DNA of 64,000 bases, from positions 1 through 64,000 of the forward strand of contig FTLJ01000198.1 in NCBI GenBank assembly GCA_900155495.1. Reading direction: 5' to 3'. The position numbers and the translations under genes were made by a program. The notes beneath the pieces were generated by a model. It was not told the origin of the DNA and ran no database searches. It worked only from the letters and a program-made list of their open reading frames with translations. Source of the DNA: Porogramme epimiltina (lineage: Eukaryota; Basidiomycota; Agaricomycetes; Polyporales; Polyporaceae). Below, piece after piece: positions 31,890-44,261 of this stretch (position 1 is its first letter; each line of letters starts with the position of its first letter).

Positions 31890-34800
31890 ATGCCAAAACG
31901 CGCGGCCACCCCGCCTATTGACGACGAGGCCAAGTACCTCACCGTCGTCAATCCATACCCCGCCCGCCCAAACCTCAGATTAGTCGACTATCAACGGCAG
32001 TTCGCGCGATGGATTGCAGCGTGCATTGGGTCCCACGAACTCTTCAGGGCGTTCTACTACAGACTCATTGTAGGTCGATGAGCACAGGCGTGGAGGGTAT
32101 GTATTCATCTTAGGGGCGGCCGCGGCCGTCTAGTCTCCAGGCAGTGTCATCATAGAGGTGGACGAGAACCTATCCAAGGAAGGGTTCAAGAGGCTGCTCG
32201 GAAAGCACAAATGGGCGGAGTTTTTGAAGGACCCCAAAGGCGTTGAAGCCCAAGCATCCATGATCTACTATTGCACGTACAATTCGGATCGTGTCGTCCA
32301 GAAGAATGGTGTGTGCCTTATGCATGTTCTTCACGCGTACATGGCTTAGTGTTACCAAGGGTGGAAACGCGTCGACGTTCAGGATGCTTGGTTTAAGAGC
32401 CCCTCCAAGGCGTACGTATCATGCGTCGATGTATTCATCCATTCGGATCATTAAGCGCAGTGTAGGGGTGCCCGATTCGTGTTTCCCTATCCAGAGACGC
32501 AATACTGCGACCTTCCGAAGGGCAGTGATGCGATCCAGGCAGATCTTTGCCGCCCCCTCCCCGGCCGAGACTTCCCTCCTCCCCCTCCTCCCCGGCCACC
32601 ACCTGTGGGTACGTGTACCATTCCGAGGTCCTTTGGCAATGCGCTGTTTATTAACTATTTCACTAGTCGGAACGATGGAGTGGTTGAAATGGAAGGGAGA
32701 ACAGGACGATGCTCAAACCTACCGAACCTGGCTCAAGAACGCCTCGCCCGAAGAGAAAGCAAAGATCTGGGCCTCTACCAACGGTGGTAGTCCGAATTCC
32801 AGTTCTTCGTCGGGGCACTCTACCCCTTCTTCCATCGTGGCCCCTAAGCCAGTGGTTAGCCAAGCATGTAAGTGCGTAGGCCATCGCTGTGTCATACTTG
32901 CTTCTTAAACGCGAACTCTAGGGTCAACTGCAACTAGTCCATCTGCTCCCCCCGGGCTGCCACCCGGCTTGTTCAGACTCGGGACTTCGCCTAGCATCCA
33001 CCATCCGCCTTCCAGCATCGAGCCTATGTCCCCTCTCAGCCCACCCACCGCGTCAAGTTCGTCGGCCAGCGGCGACCTCCTACCTCGCACTCCCGTGGAT
33101 AGCGTCGCTGGGGACAATGTTGCCATCTCCGGGGAGCGTATCGAATACGCCCTGTCTGAGCTTGCACTGGACTACGGTGAAGAGGACTTCTATAGCGCCG
33201 TTGGGGCATCCGATTATGGAGAAACACAGGACCTCGTGATCGTTCATGCTTTGCAAGTCGAACCCTCGGACGAGCTTGTGGAAGTTCAAGGTTCCTTGTG
33301 GGCCGATTACACTGGCGGTGCCGAGGAAGACGACGACGCGCTGGATGACACCGACGACGAAGATGAGGCCAAGACCAACATGAGCTTCCTCCGGGCCTCC
33401 GCCAAGAATCCGCTTCTCTGCACAGAGCACAACCAAGTGTGCGCGAGGGGCGTCTGCAAGGTCTACGGGGAGATGATCAAGCGGCAGCGCCAGATCGAAC
33501 GCGGTATCGAGCACCAACGCGAGCGGGAGAAACGGGAGAAGAAAAAAGTCGAGAAAGCGAAGAAGGGCAAGAATGGTTTCTTCAAGGACTCCCCTACCTC
33601 GTTCGCTCCGCGCGCGCCGCCTCTTCCGGCCCCCGCCCACCTGCTTGCCGGTGCGCCTCCTCCACCCCCAGACACAGTCAGGCCGCTCCCCCCATATCTC
33701 AGCGCGTCCGCACCTCCGTCGTGTGGGAGCGACATCGCCGCTTCAGAGGATGATGCACGTTCCCAGACCAGCTGGGGCACCAACAAGGACCGGCCCGATG
33801 AGTGGGGTGCGCCACCACCCACCCGTCCCGTCCCAAAGCAACTCCCAGCGCACCTGATGCGCGGCGCGGCCCCCGCAAACCCGTCCGCTGTGTCTCCAGC
33901 CGCGCCTAGGGGCCCCGCTGCGCCGACGCAGCCCGTCCACGACGACGCACTGTCTATTTCGAGCGGGGGGTGGGGGAGCTCGATCCCCGACCGCCCGCAG
34001 GACTGGCTGCCGGCGCCCACGAAGGCGAAGGCCGCCACAAAGGCTCAGCAACAGCAGCAGAAACCCCCTCAGGGAGGCCGCATGTACAACCCTGCCGCCG
34101 GACGAGGCGGCGGGCCCGGCGCCCCCAACGCGAAGAACAACCACCCTCCGCCCCCGCGCGCGTGGGGCGCGGCGCCGTCCATCTCCGCGTCGTCCGTCCG
34201 GCGGAACCAGGACAGCTGGAGCCAGAGCGCGCGCGGCGCCGCCCCTCCCCCGGTCACCCGCAGCGGGACCTGGAGCGGGAACGCGGGCGCGGGCAGGGGC
34301 CAGACGAAGCCGTGGGGCGCGTGGGGCGGGGCGCCGTCCATCTCTGCGTCCTCGATACGGCGGAACGACGACAGCTGGAGCCAGAGCGGCGCCGACGAGG
34401 AGGAGAGGGAGGAGTGGCCGATGGCTGCGAGTGTCAGTGTCCGTCCCACCGGCACCGCTCCCGCGCCCCAGTCGAAAGCCTCTGGCGGATCTGCGAAGAG
34501 ACAGCCCCCTGCTGCCCCCTCGGCCGCGGGCCCGGTAAAGTCGTGGGGAGCGTGGGGCCGCGCACCGTCGATCTCTGCGTCGTCAGTGCAGAGGAACAAC
34601 AACAGTTGGAGCCAAAGCGGGGTCGACGACGACGACGAAGATGAAGACGACGACGGGCCCACTGCCGCCAACGTCCGCGCCGCCGCCGCCGCCGCCTCAA
34701 GGACCCAGCCCGCGAAGGACAAGCCGCGCGTCGCGTCCCCGCGCCCCGCGCCCTCAGGAAAGATAAAGCCGTGGGGCGCGTGGGGCCGCGCGCCGTCCGT

Positions 34801-35167
34801 CTCCGCGTCGTCCGTGCAGCGGAACAACGACAGCTGGAGCCAGAGTGGCGTGGACGAGGACGACGGGCGCTCGGTCGCGGAGAGCGAGGCGGCCGGGTGG
34901 GGCGCTGCCGCCGCTGCCGCCGCCGCCGCTGCCGCCACGGTGGTGCCGGAGCCTGCGTACGTCGGGCGCGGTGCGGGGCACGACGGGCCGTGGGGGAGCA
35001 GCGACACGGTGCGCGCCGCGCGCCCGTGGGCTATGGCGCGCGAGAAGACGTGGGCGGACGAGATGGACGAGATGGATGCGCGCGAGGCTGCGGGCGTGGA
35101 CGTGGAGACGCGGTCGGTCGTGGCCCCCACGGACACCTGGGGGAACCCCTCGGTGGGGCCGTGGTGA
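31890..35167 (+). CDS. 1002-aa Trp/Pro-rich repeat protein, paralogue of the 599-aa protein
   Basis: Six exons, 31890-32069, 32134-32310, 32350-32411, 32466-32608, 32667-32867 and 32922-35167, sum to 1002 aa. The exon-2 acceptor (SPGSVIIEVDENLSK) sits exactly where the 599-aa paralogue has SPRIVIIEL. Shared blocks are YLTVVNPYPARPNL, FVFPYPETQYCDLPKG, the Cys/His block CTEHNQVCARGVCK and a W..DRPxxW motif. A charged coiled-coil-like stretch (REREKREKKKVEKAKKGK) follows the Cys/His block. The C-terminal third carries four copies of a roughly 28-residue repeat with core WGAWGRAPSISASS then SWSQSG, at about 34159, 34309, 34540 and 34768, separated by acidic or Ala-rich linkers. The alanine run near 34905-34935 comes from a GCC repeat. 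Function unknown. Confidence 0.7.
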
Positions 35168-35722
35168 GCGTCCGTCTGCCGTGGCGAAGTTCAAGGCCCC
35201 CATAGAAGTTGAAGTCGAAGAAGCCGTCGAAAGCAAGTCTCCGGTCCCCAAGAATCCAAATTCTCGCTTATATGCGAGTCAAAGTTATCGAGATCGTTAT
35301 CAATGTTCCCAAGACCGCTGCCTCTCTGGACGTACGACGTATAGTGACCTTGTTTTGCGCAGTCGTTGTTTATCGTTTGCTCTAACGCTAGCGTCGTACC
35401 TATCTGGACATGTTATCTCCACTCTTGCGTACAGACTGTACAGTCCTTTCATACCTCGCTGTCGCGCTTTTGCTCCCAAATGTTGCTGCATGTTTGTCGA
35501 CCTGTCCAGGCCGCGCCCGTCCATAGCTATCGCCTCCCCCCCCGTTGTGTCGTCGTCCTCTTGCTAGTCAACCTCCAATGTCATCGTATCTCTGTTAAGC
35601 TGTCGAAAACCAAATGAAAGCACTGTTCCCGTAGATTGTTACAATTACAACATGCGTATATGCACTTAACACAAAGCACTGAGAGAACATTATACGAAGT
35701 ATAACACTACCGCTGTCGGCGA
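35168..35722. other. convergent spacer
   Basis: 3' flanks of the 1002-aa gene and of the zinc-finger gene. No supported gene. Confidence 0.4.
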
Positions 35723-37678
35723 TCACTGGCTGTCCTGGCTCATCACCCACGGCCGCTGCGTCTGAAGCGGCAGGGAGCCCAGATCGAACCCGTACCCCTC
35801 GCGATACCCACCCTGGGTCTGAGTCTCAGTCAGGGTCTGGCTCTGACTCTGGCTCTCAGATGACCCTGAGGGACCGTGTGCGAGCGGGCCTAGGGGCGGG
35901 TCCTCGAGGAGCTCGCGCTTCACCTCGATCGTCGTCACCGGCTCCGCGGGGGACACGCGCCGGGATAGGGGCAGGGGCAGCGACTGCGACTGCGGTATGC
36001 GGGGCGGGTGCTGCGTCTGCGTCTGCGTCTGCGTTTGTGTCTGTGTCCGCCTCTGGCTCTGCGCCTGTGGAGCGCTGCGCGTGCGGCGGGGGAGGGCGAG
36101 CGTGCCGGAGCGGAAGCCGGTCTGTGAGGGGGTGGGGGCTGGGGCGGGGTTTGGCTTCTGCGCTGGGGGGTGTTCGGCTGGAGGCTGGGTGGCAGGCGGG
36201 GTGTCGTCCGGCTGCTCGTCCACCGCGGAGAGACCTGCGGGGCATGTATGCGGCGCATATAGGGAGGTGGCGGTCAGCAGATGCGTTGGTAGCCCGCGCT
36301 TCGGAGGAGAAAACGCGCGTGCGAGAGCGAGACGTACCTCCGGGATTCGCCCTCGTCCTCCTCCCTGCGCCCGCGGCCCCTCCAATTGACGAAGGCGGCT
36401 TGGACGTGGATCTGCTGCGCGGTTTCCTAGTCACCTTGCCGTCTGCCTTGCTGTCCGCCGCGCTAGGGTCGGCGGGTGGATGGCCGTTCGTGATTGACGG
36501 GGTACGGGCGCGCGACGTGCGCCGGGGTGGCGCGGGAGGCGGCGGCGCGGGTGCGGGGGTCTTGGATCTGCTGCGGAGCGTGCGCGTGGGGGGCGGAGGA
36601 GCGGGTGGGGAGGTAGAGCTGGAGAAGGCGGCTCGGGCCTTGGATCCGCGGCGCGTGCGTGCGGGAGGCCGAGCGGGTTCGTCAGCAGGCGACGGAGCGT
36701 CCGCTTCGGCTGATTGTGGAGAAGGCGCGGATGGTACATCTTGTGCAGGCGGGCGGATCGGGGAGGCTGAGACGGGGGACGCGTCGAGGTGTTGTGTGAG
36801 CGACTCTTCTACTGCTTGGGACGAGGTGGTAGAAAGGGAGTGCGAGCTGTCAGAACCGGTCTTTATAGGTGTTTTCTGTGAACAACGCGGGTGAGGCAAA
36901 GTGCGCAGAATAACATGACATTGAGCGTACCCTGCCAGTAGCGCTAGATAGCAGGTTGGCTTCAGCCACCTGGCGGCGAGAGGGTCGTGGGAGCCGTGGC
37001 CGTGAATCGGAATCCGAGCTAGAGCTTATTGATCCCCTGAAGGATGAGCTGACATTGTGTATTCCGGACGCGTTGATCGCCTCGACAATCATGTCGTTCA
37101 GCTGAGGTGAAGGCGGCAGCGAGGCGGCGGAGGGGCTGGCTGGGGAGGACTGAAGTGCGCATGAAGCAAAGGACCTTCTGGGACGTTTAGCTGGTGGGGC
37201 AGGCGACGAGGCCGACGATGCGGCCGACGAAGCGGGCGAGGACGGCAAGGGGGGTAGACGCGATGAGTCGCTTGTGGCTGAAGGTGGTGGACGCGTGTTC
37301 TCGTGAAGAGGTAACGTCAGGTTGTGTGGAGTGGATGGCAGTATGTTCTCAAGGCTGGATTCGTTCCCGGGTATATGCGCGGAGGGCTGAGTGAACCTTC
37401 CCATGTCGCTGCTGGACGGGAGCGCAGCCATAAGGCTTTCTGAAAAGTGGTCGGGGAATTGATATAGTGTAAACACCAGACAAGAGGGAGCTTGACGTAC
37501 CTGTCGCGCCACTTTGACCCTCCGTAGAGCGTAGATATGCATCCCAATCTCGTTTCTTGACTCGCAAGATCACGTTGAAATGTGATTCCTGTAGGTGTTT
37601 GCCAAGGGCATCGGAAGTCCGAAAGGTCTCGGGGCACCAGTTCCAGTTGCAGTGCCAGAGCTTGACCTGCTCTGTCAT
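35723..37678 (-). CDS. C2H2 zinc-finger protein with long disordered tail
   Basis: This is probably a DNA-binding regulator in the nucleus. Four exons, 37678-37501, 37439-36931, 36875-36338 and 36234-35723, give 578 aa in frame. The start MTEQVKLWHCNWNWCPETF leads directly into one zinc finger with C-x4-C-x12-H-x4-H spacing (C-NWNW-C ... H-LQES-H). This is followed by a basic VKKRDWDAYLR. The rest is Ser/Pro-rich with possible nuclear-localisation patches (PAKRPRRSF, TRRGSKARA, RKPRSRS). A QTQTQTQTQTQ run near 36020 comes from a CTGCGT microsatellite. The C-terminus ends with QTQRPWVMSQDSQ. A single finger alone binds DNA weakly, so a dimer or partner may be needed (inference). Confidence 0.75.
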
Positions 37679-38159
37679 TTTTGGGGGACCTTGCGCTGGA
37701 GGTCAAGGAGAGGGGCGACGAGGGTGAGCGAGCTGCGGACGGAAGACGGAAGAGGAGAGTCGGTGGTCGTTGAAGAGAGCAAACCCACTCAACGCCACCG
37801 GGCCGCCGCCAGACGCGTCTCGATGGCGGCCCGCGCACCGCTGCAGAGACTTGTGGGGGAATTGGCGCGTCGAGCAGTGGACCAAGCGGCCTGCTCACAC
37901 CCACCTGTTCTCTTCTTCCTCATGTCCATGAACCCCTCGGAGCTCACTTTGCGCGTGCACGTCGCGTCGTAGAGGGACTGATTCCGAGTTGCTGATCCTG
38001 CAACCCCATCGTCGACGCACGTTCAACCCTTCCAAGCGAGTCGCGAGTCAGCACCCCAGGTGACTCACTCTCCTCTTCTACATGCCCTTTCCACCCTTTA
38101 ACTCTGTCATATAGAATAGTCAAGCCCCTGCGCTCGCCCGCATCCTCTACCCTCTGACC
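37679..38159. promoter_or_regulatory. divergent promoter of the zinc-finger and ABC-ATPase genes
   Basis: About 480 bases lie between the two divergent ATGs. The sequence CATATAG occurs about 50 bases before the ABC gene start and may serve as a TATA-like element. No coding region is supported. Confidence 0.4.
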
Positions 38160-40021
38160 ATGCGGGGATCCTTGTCGTCCAACCGACTCCCCAGACCCCC
38201 TTGCCTCTTCTCTCGACTTCAGAGCAACTCCGCTACCGCACTACCCTTGATCAACATCCCGAAGTCATCCATATACGAACTCGGTCAACAACAGGCAGTT
38301 CTACGTGACATTACCCTTGTCGCACAACAGGACGAGTCATGGGTCGTCGTCAGTAACGGCGCGGCCACAGGAAAAGCAGCTCTCTTCGGTGCGTTCATGG
38401 GCACCCACCGCATCACCCCTCCTGCGCCCCCGCCCAGCGGTCTATTTCCTTTCCTCCAGGACGCGGACCCACACAAGTATGTCCAAATGGTTCGCTTTGC
38501 GCATCGAGGACAGGCGTCTGGAGACGGCTTCTACGACTTCACCGCGCGTTATGGCGCTGTGCGTGAAGAGGACCGGCGCACGCTCCGTGACACCTTCTTT
38601 CCGGAAATGGCGAAGCCTCTGCATGACCTCGCAATCCCGTCGTTGCATACAAGAGACCAGGACGTTACGGCTAGAGCGGACGACAAGATGGAACAGGTGA
38701 AGAAACAAGCGCGGTTTGACTTCTTGACGGACCGGCTTCGCCTAGGGAACTTGTTGGACCTACCCATGATCGCGCTCAGCAATGGACAGACCAGGAGGGC
38801 GAGGATTGCGAAGGCGTTTCTAGAGAATCCAAGATTATTGCTCCTGGACGAGCCTCTCAGTGAGTCGACCTCTTTACGGAGCGCAGCGCATGCCGGTTGC
38901 AGCTCTGTTTTCCTCCCATTGGACCCTTTCTTACGACGGCACCATCCCTCGCAGCTGGCCTCGATGTTAAGAGCCGTGCTGTCCTCCTGGACTTGCTCGG
39001 GGAACTGAGGGAAAAGCCTGAATCACCGCACGTCATTGTCGGCCTTCGAGCGCAAGATCCCATTCCTGACTGGACGACCCACATCGCGTTTGTGGAAGAA
39101 AACGGCCAAGTACACACTGGGAAGAAACAAGATGTCCTCTCCACCACCTTCATGCCCGCTGCTCCCGCATCCCCCGCCCCGCCCAAACACACCCGTCCCA
39201 AGGGCGCCGCGCTCATCGCCCTCGACGACGTCACCGTCGCCTACGGCCCGCGCAAGGTGATCTCCTCCCTCCGCTGGACGGTCCGCGCGAACGCGCGCTG
39301 GCACCTCGTCGGCGAGAACGGCGCGGGCAAGACGACGCTCCTCGCGCTGCTCACGGGCGAGCACCCGCAGTCGTACACGCAGCGCGACGGCGCGCTCGCG
39401 CTCTTCGGGCGCGCGCGCGAGCGGTGGGCGACGCCGCTCCTCCACCGCCGCATCGGGCGCGTGTCGCCGGAGCTCTTCAACGCGTTCCCGCGCCGCCACG
39501 GCATGTCGGTGTGGCACGCGGTCGGGACGGGCTTCGATGGCGGGTTCGTGCCCCGTGGGCGTGCGCGCGTTGGGGTCGCGGAGGATGGGACGGAACTTGA
39601 GGCGGGCGGAGCGGAGGAGGCGTGGCGCGTCGGAAGGATGCGCGAGGTTATGCGCGCGCTGGGTCCGAGCCAGTGGCATAAGGGCGCAAGCGGGGGAGAG
39701 GGGGTGGCGGTCCCATCGGACGAGGAGTTCTTCGCGAGGGCGTTCGTGGACCTCACGCCGGGCGAGCAGTCGATGGTGCTGCTGATGCGCGCGCTGGTCG
39801 GCGCGCCGCCGCTCGTGCTCCTCGACGAGGCGTGGGCGGGAATGGACCGCGCGATGGTCCAGGCAGCGCATCGGTACCTGGCCGACGGCGGAGGCGGGCT
39901 CTCGTCAGAACAGGCGTGCATCGTTGTAAGCCATTGGGAAGAGGAGGTGCCGTGGGGCGCGGAGCACGGTGTTGAGAGGTATAAACTGGACGGAGGGATC
40001 GGAACGGAGGTATCTGCATGA
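38160..40021 (+). CDS. soluble twin-ABC ATPase, yeast YDR061W-like
   Basis: Two exons, 38160-38859 and 38955-40021, give 588 aa. The intron joins LLLLDEPL to TGLDVKSRAVLLDLL in frame. There is no membrane domain, so this is a tandem-ABC protein and not a transporter half. Domain 1 (about residues 40-350) has a degenerate Walker A (SNGAATGKAAL), signature LSNGQTRRARIAKAFL and Walker B LLLLDEP. Domain 2 has a canonical Walker A (GENGAGKTTLLALL), signature TPGEQSMVLLMRAL, Walker B PPLVLLDEAWAG and an H-loop (VVSHWEEE). The N-terminal 30 residues (MRGSLSSNRLPRPPCLFSRLQ) are basic and could be a mitochondrial leader. The substrate is unknown for the family. Confidence 0.8.
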
Positions 40022-40107
40022 GGTGCGTGGTAATGCTTCCCTGGTTACGATAAGAAACTGACCCGTTTCGTACAGCGTATATACAGGTTAGGTAGACAGC
40101 CTAATGA

Positions 40108-41168
40108 TCACTTCGCATATTGCTCCATCACCGCGCCTTGTACACCCAACGTCTCCTCGAGCGTCTTCTCGAATGGCTTCAGCTCCCGCCCCAAGATGCG
40201 TTGCAGCAACGGGTCGACGACCGCGAGCTCCCCGCGCTCGAGCGCCTTGTACGTCGTCGCCCACTTGCGCAAGAACTCCTCTTCCCCGCGCGGCCCGGGC
40301 CTACCAACATTCCGCTTTACATACTCGTCCTCGGTCCCGACGACGAGCTTGATGTCCCGGTTGAGGAGGGCGGAGGCTTTCTCCGCAATCTCGGTGAGCG
40401 TGATCACGCGCGACCCGGAGAGGAGTAGGACTTCGTTCTCGTAGCCTCCCTGTCGCCCCCTCCTCGTCAACACCACAAACCCCAGTCAGCGAAGAAGCTC
40501 GAGGGACCACTCACGTCGACCATCATCCTCGCCGTCCCCTCACCCAAGTCCTCCCGGCTCACCCACGCGACCCCGCCGTCAGCGTGCGGCACCAGCACTT
40601 CCTCGCTCCCATCCCCCTCCCCGCGCGGCCCGCCCCAGAAGCCAAAGTAGAGCGGCCAGCTCTCGCTGTATATCCCCTCGCGCAGGATCGTCCACGCGAG
40701 CCCGCTCGCGCGCAGGTACGCCTCCGTGTCGCGGTGCGCCTGCATGACCGCGGCGGCGCTGTCGCCCGCGAACGCGAGCGAGGTGTAGTACACGCGCGAG
40801 ATCGTGCGCGCGCGCACGGCGGCGTCGATCGCGGCGCGGTGCGCGGCGACGCGGACGTCGTGCGCGATGCTGGGGTAGGAGACGAGGAGGAGCGCGTGCG
40901 CGCCCGCGAAGGCGGCGTCGAGCGTGGAGGGGTCGGTGTAGTCGCCGTGTCGGATCTCGGCGCCGGAGGAGAGGACGGCGGGTGGGGCACCAGCGGGGTT
41001 GTAGAGGGAGACAATGATGTCGGAGGCTGGTGGGGGGATGATTCAGTTGCTGGGGCGGGGGAAGGGTGGGAGTTGAGAGGGCGGGGTACCTGGGACGAGC
41101 TTGAGGAGGTGCTTGAGGACCTGCGAGCCGAGCCCGCCTGTGGTGCCTGTCACGACGAATTTAGGCAT
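40108..41168 (-). CDS. NmrA-like / NAD(P)H:quinone oxidoreductase-like protein
   Basis: An atypical short-chain dehydrogenase with an NAD(P)-binding Rossmann fold. Three exons, 41168-41090, 41026-40515 and 40449-40108, give 310 aa in frame. The N-terminus MPKFVVTGTTGGLGSQVLKHL holds the TGxxGxxG dinucleotide loop. RHGDYTDPSTLDAAFAGAHAL, RVYYTSLAFAG and LAWTILREGIYSESW follow the order seen in bacterial QorB/YtfG and in NmrA-type proteins. The C-terminal part (LSGSRVITLTEIAEKASALL) also matches that group. It may reduce quinones or act as a redox-sensing regulator. The sequence cannot decide between them. Intron lengths (63 and 65 nt) are typical. Confidence 0.8.
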
Positions 41169-42773
41169 TGTCGACGATTGAAAGCTAACGGGTCGGGCAC
41201 AGCAAGTTCGTAGTTGGAAGCAAACGTGAATGTGCGTGTGGGTTGCCCAAAGCTACAGTATTGTTGTAACCATTCACTTCAGGATCAGTCAGCGTAATCT
41301 GAGTCAGCAGCTCCGCATACCCGTCAAGTGAGAGCTTCCCAAACGGGGAGCGGCAGCAATACTTCAAAGCCTATGCATATTGCTGGTATAGCGGCCCTGC
41401 GCGACCTCAAGTGCCAATTATCGAAGGCAACACGGACCCCGGTATAAAGTGATGAGAAGCAAACGATGCGCATGGAAGCACCGTCGTCGCGAGCTAGAGG
41501 AGGGCATAGTATGTATGAAGTATTCTCGTACTTAAACGAGGTTTACGAGGTAAATGGCCGTACTTTTCTTAACATTAGCCAATGCTTACGAGGGTGGTAG
41601 AATTCAGGTACCATGATGTATGCGCAATAACGCGACAACGGTCCCAAGTCCCAAGTAGAAACTCGTATCGTCGCGCAGGTCATGGCGTTGTCCTCTGAAA
41701 AGTCCACTTGTGGGTTGTCTCAAGGAGAACTGGCGCTGCCCTCACGGGGTTTAGGGCGGTATATATGGACAAAAGTGCCAGACAACAACGGCCTCTCGAA
41801 TCGAAACGAAAGTGCCGACACATCGCGGGGGTCGTTCGAACATAAGCCACCCTCGTTGCTGGGCACATGTAGCTGCCCGGAGGCCCGGCCGGCGAGCCTC
41901 CAAATATGGGAAAGCAGAACAACGCCTACCCAGTAGGGGACGATTATCTTCAAAATAATCACGATGTTCTACTGAGCTTCAAATTGGCCGCCTGCTTCTC
42001 GGCGGACAAACCTCACAACACGTGTATCACATGTCGAACAACTCCGACCTCACTTCTCGACATTCTTTTGTGTCACAAGCTGCGCCTTCAACACGCTGAA
42101 GAGGATATGAAATCCTTGTGAGGGGCGTGCCTGGCTTACCGGCGGCAGTGAAGTCGGGGAGGATTTCCGGAAAATCACATTCAGTGGACTTTCGGGCCCA
42201 TAGAGAGCTAGAACGCCTCCGTGAGCCGGAAGCTTGCTTCTTCGGCTGTGCTCGAACGCATCTCCGACGCACTGGACATGCTTTTTACGGGCTAATGGGC
42301 GCATCGAGAAGCTCAACATGCGCTCGGGCGGTGGCGTTCGAGCTCCAACTTGAGAGGGCCAGGCAGGGGCTGCTATCGCGCGTTCCCTGTGGACACCGGG
42401 CCGGCGTGGAGCAGGCGTGGAGAAACGGCGTGGCCGCATGTTCTCATGACGTCCGTCATGCCTCAGTTATTGCGCGTTGCGCGGCACCGAATACGCGTAG
42501 GGGCAAGGAGCGGATTGAGATGCGTAGACTGGATGCCTGCCGCTGGATGGAGGTGTCGACGAAAGTGGCCTACAGAACTGCTTCGGCATGGAACCCGTCC
42601 GTTCTATGAGCAATGAGGAGGAAGGGGGTTCTGTCCCCTTGTCGATCGACGGTTCCTGAACTATTAGATAGAGATATCGGGTTGTAGAATGCATCTTGGT
42701 ACAGGTATGGCAGTGTAGTAGGTGGCGAGGATGGCAATGGATGACGGATATATATGAAATGCGGTTGAGTGAA
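41169..42773. other. long spacer before the kinase/membrane-protein array
   Basis: No gene is supported in about 1.6 kb. Open frames on both strands between 42050 and 42610 lack motifs and splice partners. I looked for a decayed sixth pair or for the 39-bp spacer element and did not find either. Confidence 0.4.
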
Positions 42774-42918
42774 ACTAAAAGCGCGAGAGCACGATGAGCA
42801 CCAGTGACAGCGAAACGATCTACGACAATAATCCACGGCCTGAATGGAACGGAAGTCGTTGAACGCAAATAACGGATAATGTCGAGGGTCTTTAGCTTAC
42901 CAAAAGCCACAATAGCAA

Positions 42919-44261
42919 CTAGTGCACATAGCTCTTCAGTGTCTTGAGGCCTCCCAAAGCGGCAGCGACGGTATCGTTGAATGCGCGCTCGTAGAGGGTC
43001 TCGGACGAGGGGCTAAGTCTCCAAGACACGAGCGACACCTTCTCCTCTCGGATAGTACACCATTGAGTCAGGACCTCGTTTGCTGTTGGGCGCGCCTGCG
43101 GGTCTACCTGCTTCATGAGGTCGATCATAGGCCGGAGGAAGTCCATGTTATGATATTTCTGTGGAGCGCGGGGGCCACCATGAGCGGGATACGCAGCGGA
43201 AGGACATTGCCGCGCACCTCTTGGAATTCCTCGTAGTATAGATGACCGAGCGCGAATATGTCGACCTTGAACGGGTCGTATGGTATGTCGTTGGAGAGCT
43301 CAGGGACTTTATCTTCTCGGCCGACATCCCCGACGACAAGGTGAGGCTCTCCTTCGTTGAAACGCACAGAGAGATCGAAGTCGATGTAGTAGTATTGTAC
43401 AGGATTCTCTGCACGGTGGAGTGGGCTGATTTCGTAGAGAGCGTCGGGGGTGAAATTCTGTCGAACTGGATGATGTCCGTGAGGATAAAGTGCTCGGCCG
43501 TCCATCATGATGTTCACGGCGGTCACATCTCTATAGATTTTGAGCATATGAAACATTAGAGGGGGTGTTGTGGGTCCTGACCTATGTGCGATGTTGTGCC
43601 GGTGAAGGAACACTAAACCCTACCTCGAAGTTAGTAAATTAGATAGCATCGTTTCGGACAAAGCATGGACGTACCTCGAGCGTTTGATTGATGAAGTCGA
43701 AGACTTCTCCAATGCTCCGAAACTCGGGGTCATTGCATGGTCGTAGGAATGGCATGACCATGAGGGTGATCGTAGAATCGAAAGGGTCGGGGAAGATGTC
43801 TAGTATGGGCACGGAATGATTCTGTGGATCCTTCACAGAGGAAAGGTAGCGAGCAATCTGAAGCTCCTGGCTACCATTGTTGCTGGACTTGATAGCAACG
43901 AGCTCGTCGTCATTGCGTCGTTTAGCGTCAATTACTTGGTAGGTCTACAGACAATAATAAGATTAGCAACCTAGAAACGGTAGTGGTCTGGAATGACGTT
44001 TACCGCTAACACAATTGAGTCTTCGCAGAACTGAGGATTGAGATTTGTCCCGACCCACGATGGTTGCCAATCCGGAGAATAACGTCTTCTGAGGACGTAT
44101 CCCCGCTTGTCGAGGGCCGGGTGCCGCTTACGCCAGAAGACCTCTGCCCTGCCGAGATCGAATGCGCCGGTGCGCGTAGCCTGCGCATACCGTTCGATTA
44201 CTGGCTCATCGTGCAAGATCGCGTATCGTGGCAGTCGTTTCTGTGTGACCGCGGAAGACAT
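42919..44261 (-). CDS. kinase-like protein, pair 1
   Basis: This belongs to the large basidiomycete family of divergent protein-kinase-like proteins. Exon 1 (44261-44004, 86 codons) has the family N-terminal block RGYVLRRRYSPDWQPSWVGT then CEDSI. Later exons give VIDAKRRNDDELVAIK (beta-3 Lys), ELQIARYL (helix-C Glu), LMVMPFLRP, NIAHR/DVTAVNIMMD (HRD loop with Asp and Asn), YYIDFDLSVRF (DFD instead of DFG), VPELSNDIPYDPFKVDIFALG and the end TLKSYVH. The gene is divergent from the membrane-protein gene at 44749. GTAAGC at 42900 and CATTCAG ending at 42840 mark a likely 3'UTR intron. With pair 2 it forms the more diverged end of the array. Confidence 0.8.

Noticed and set aside
42050..42616. Overlapping open frames before the kinase array as a possible gene
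   Set aside because: Neither strand shows motifs, introns or similarity to the array genes.
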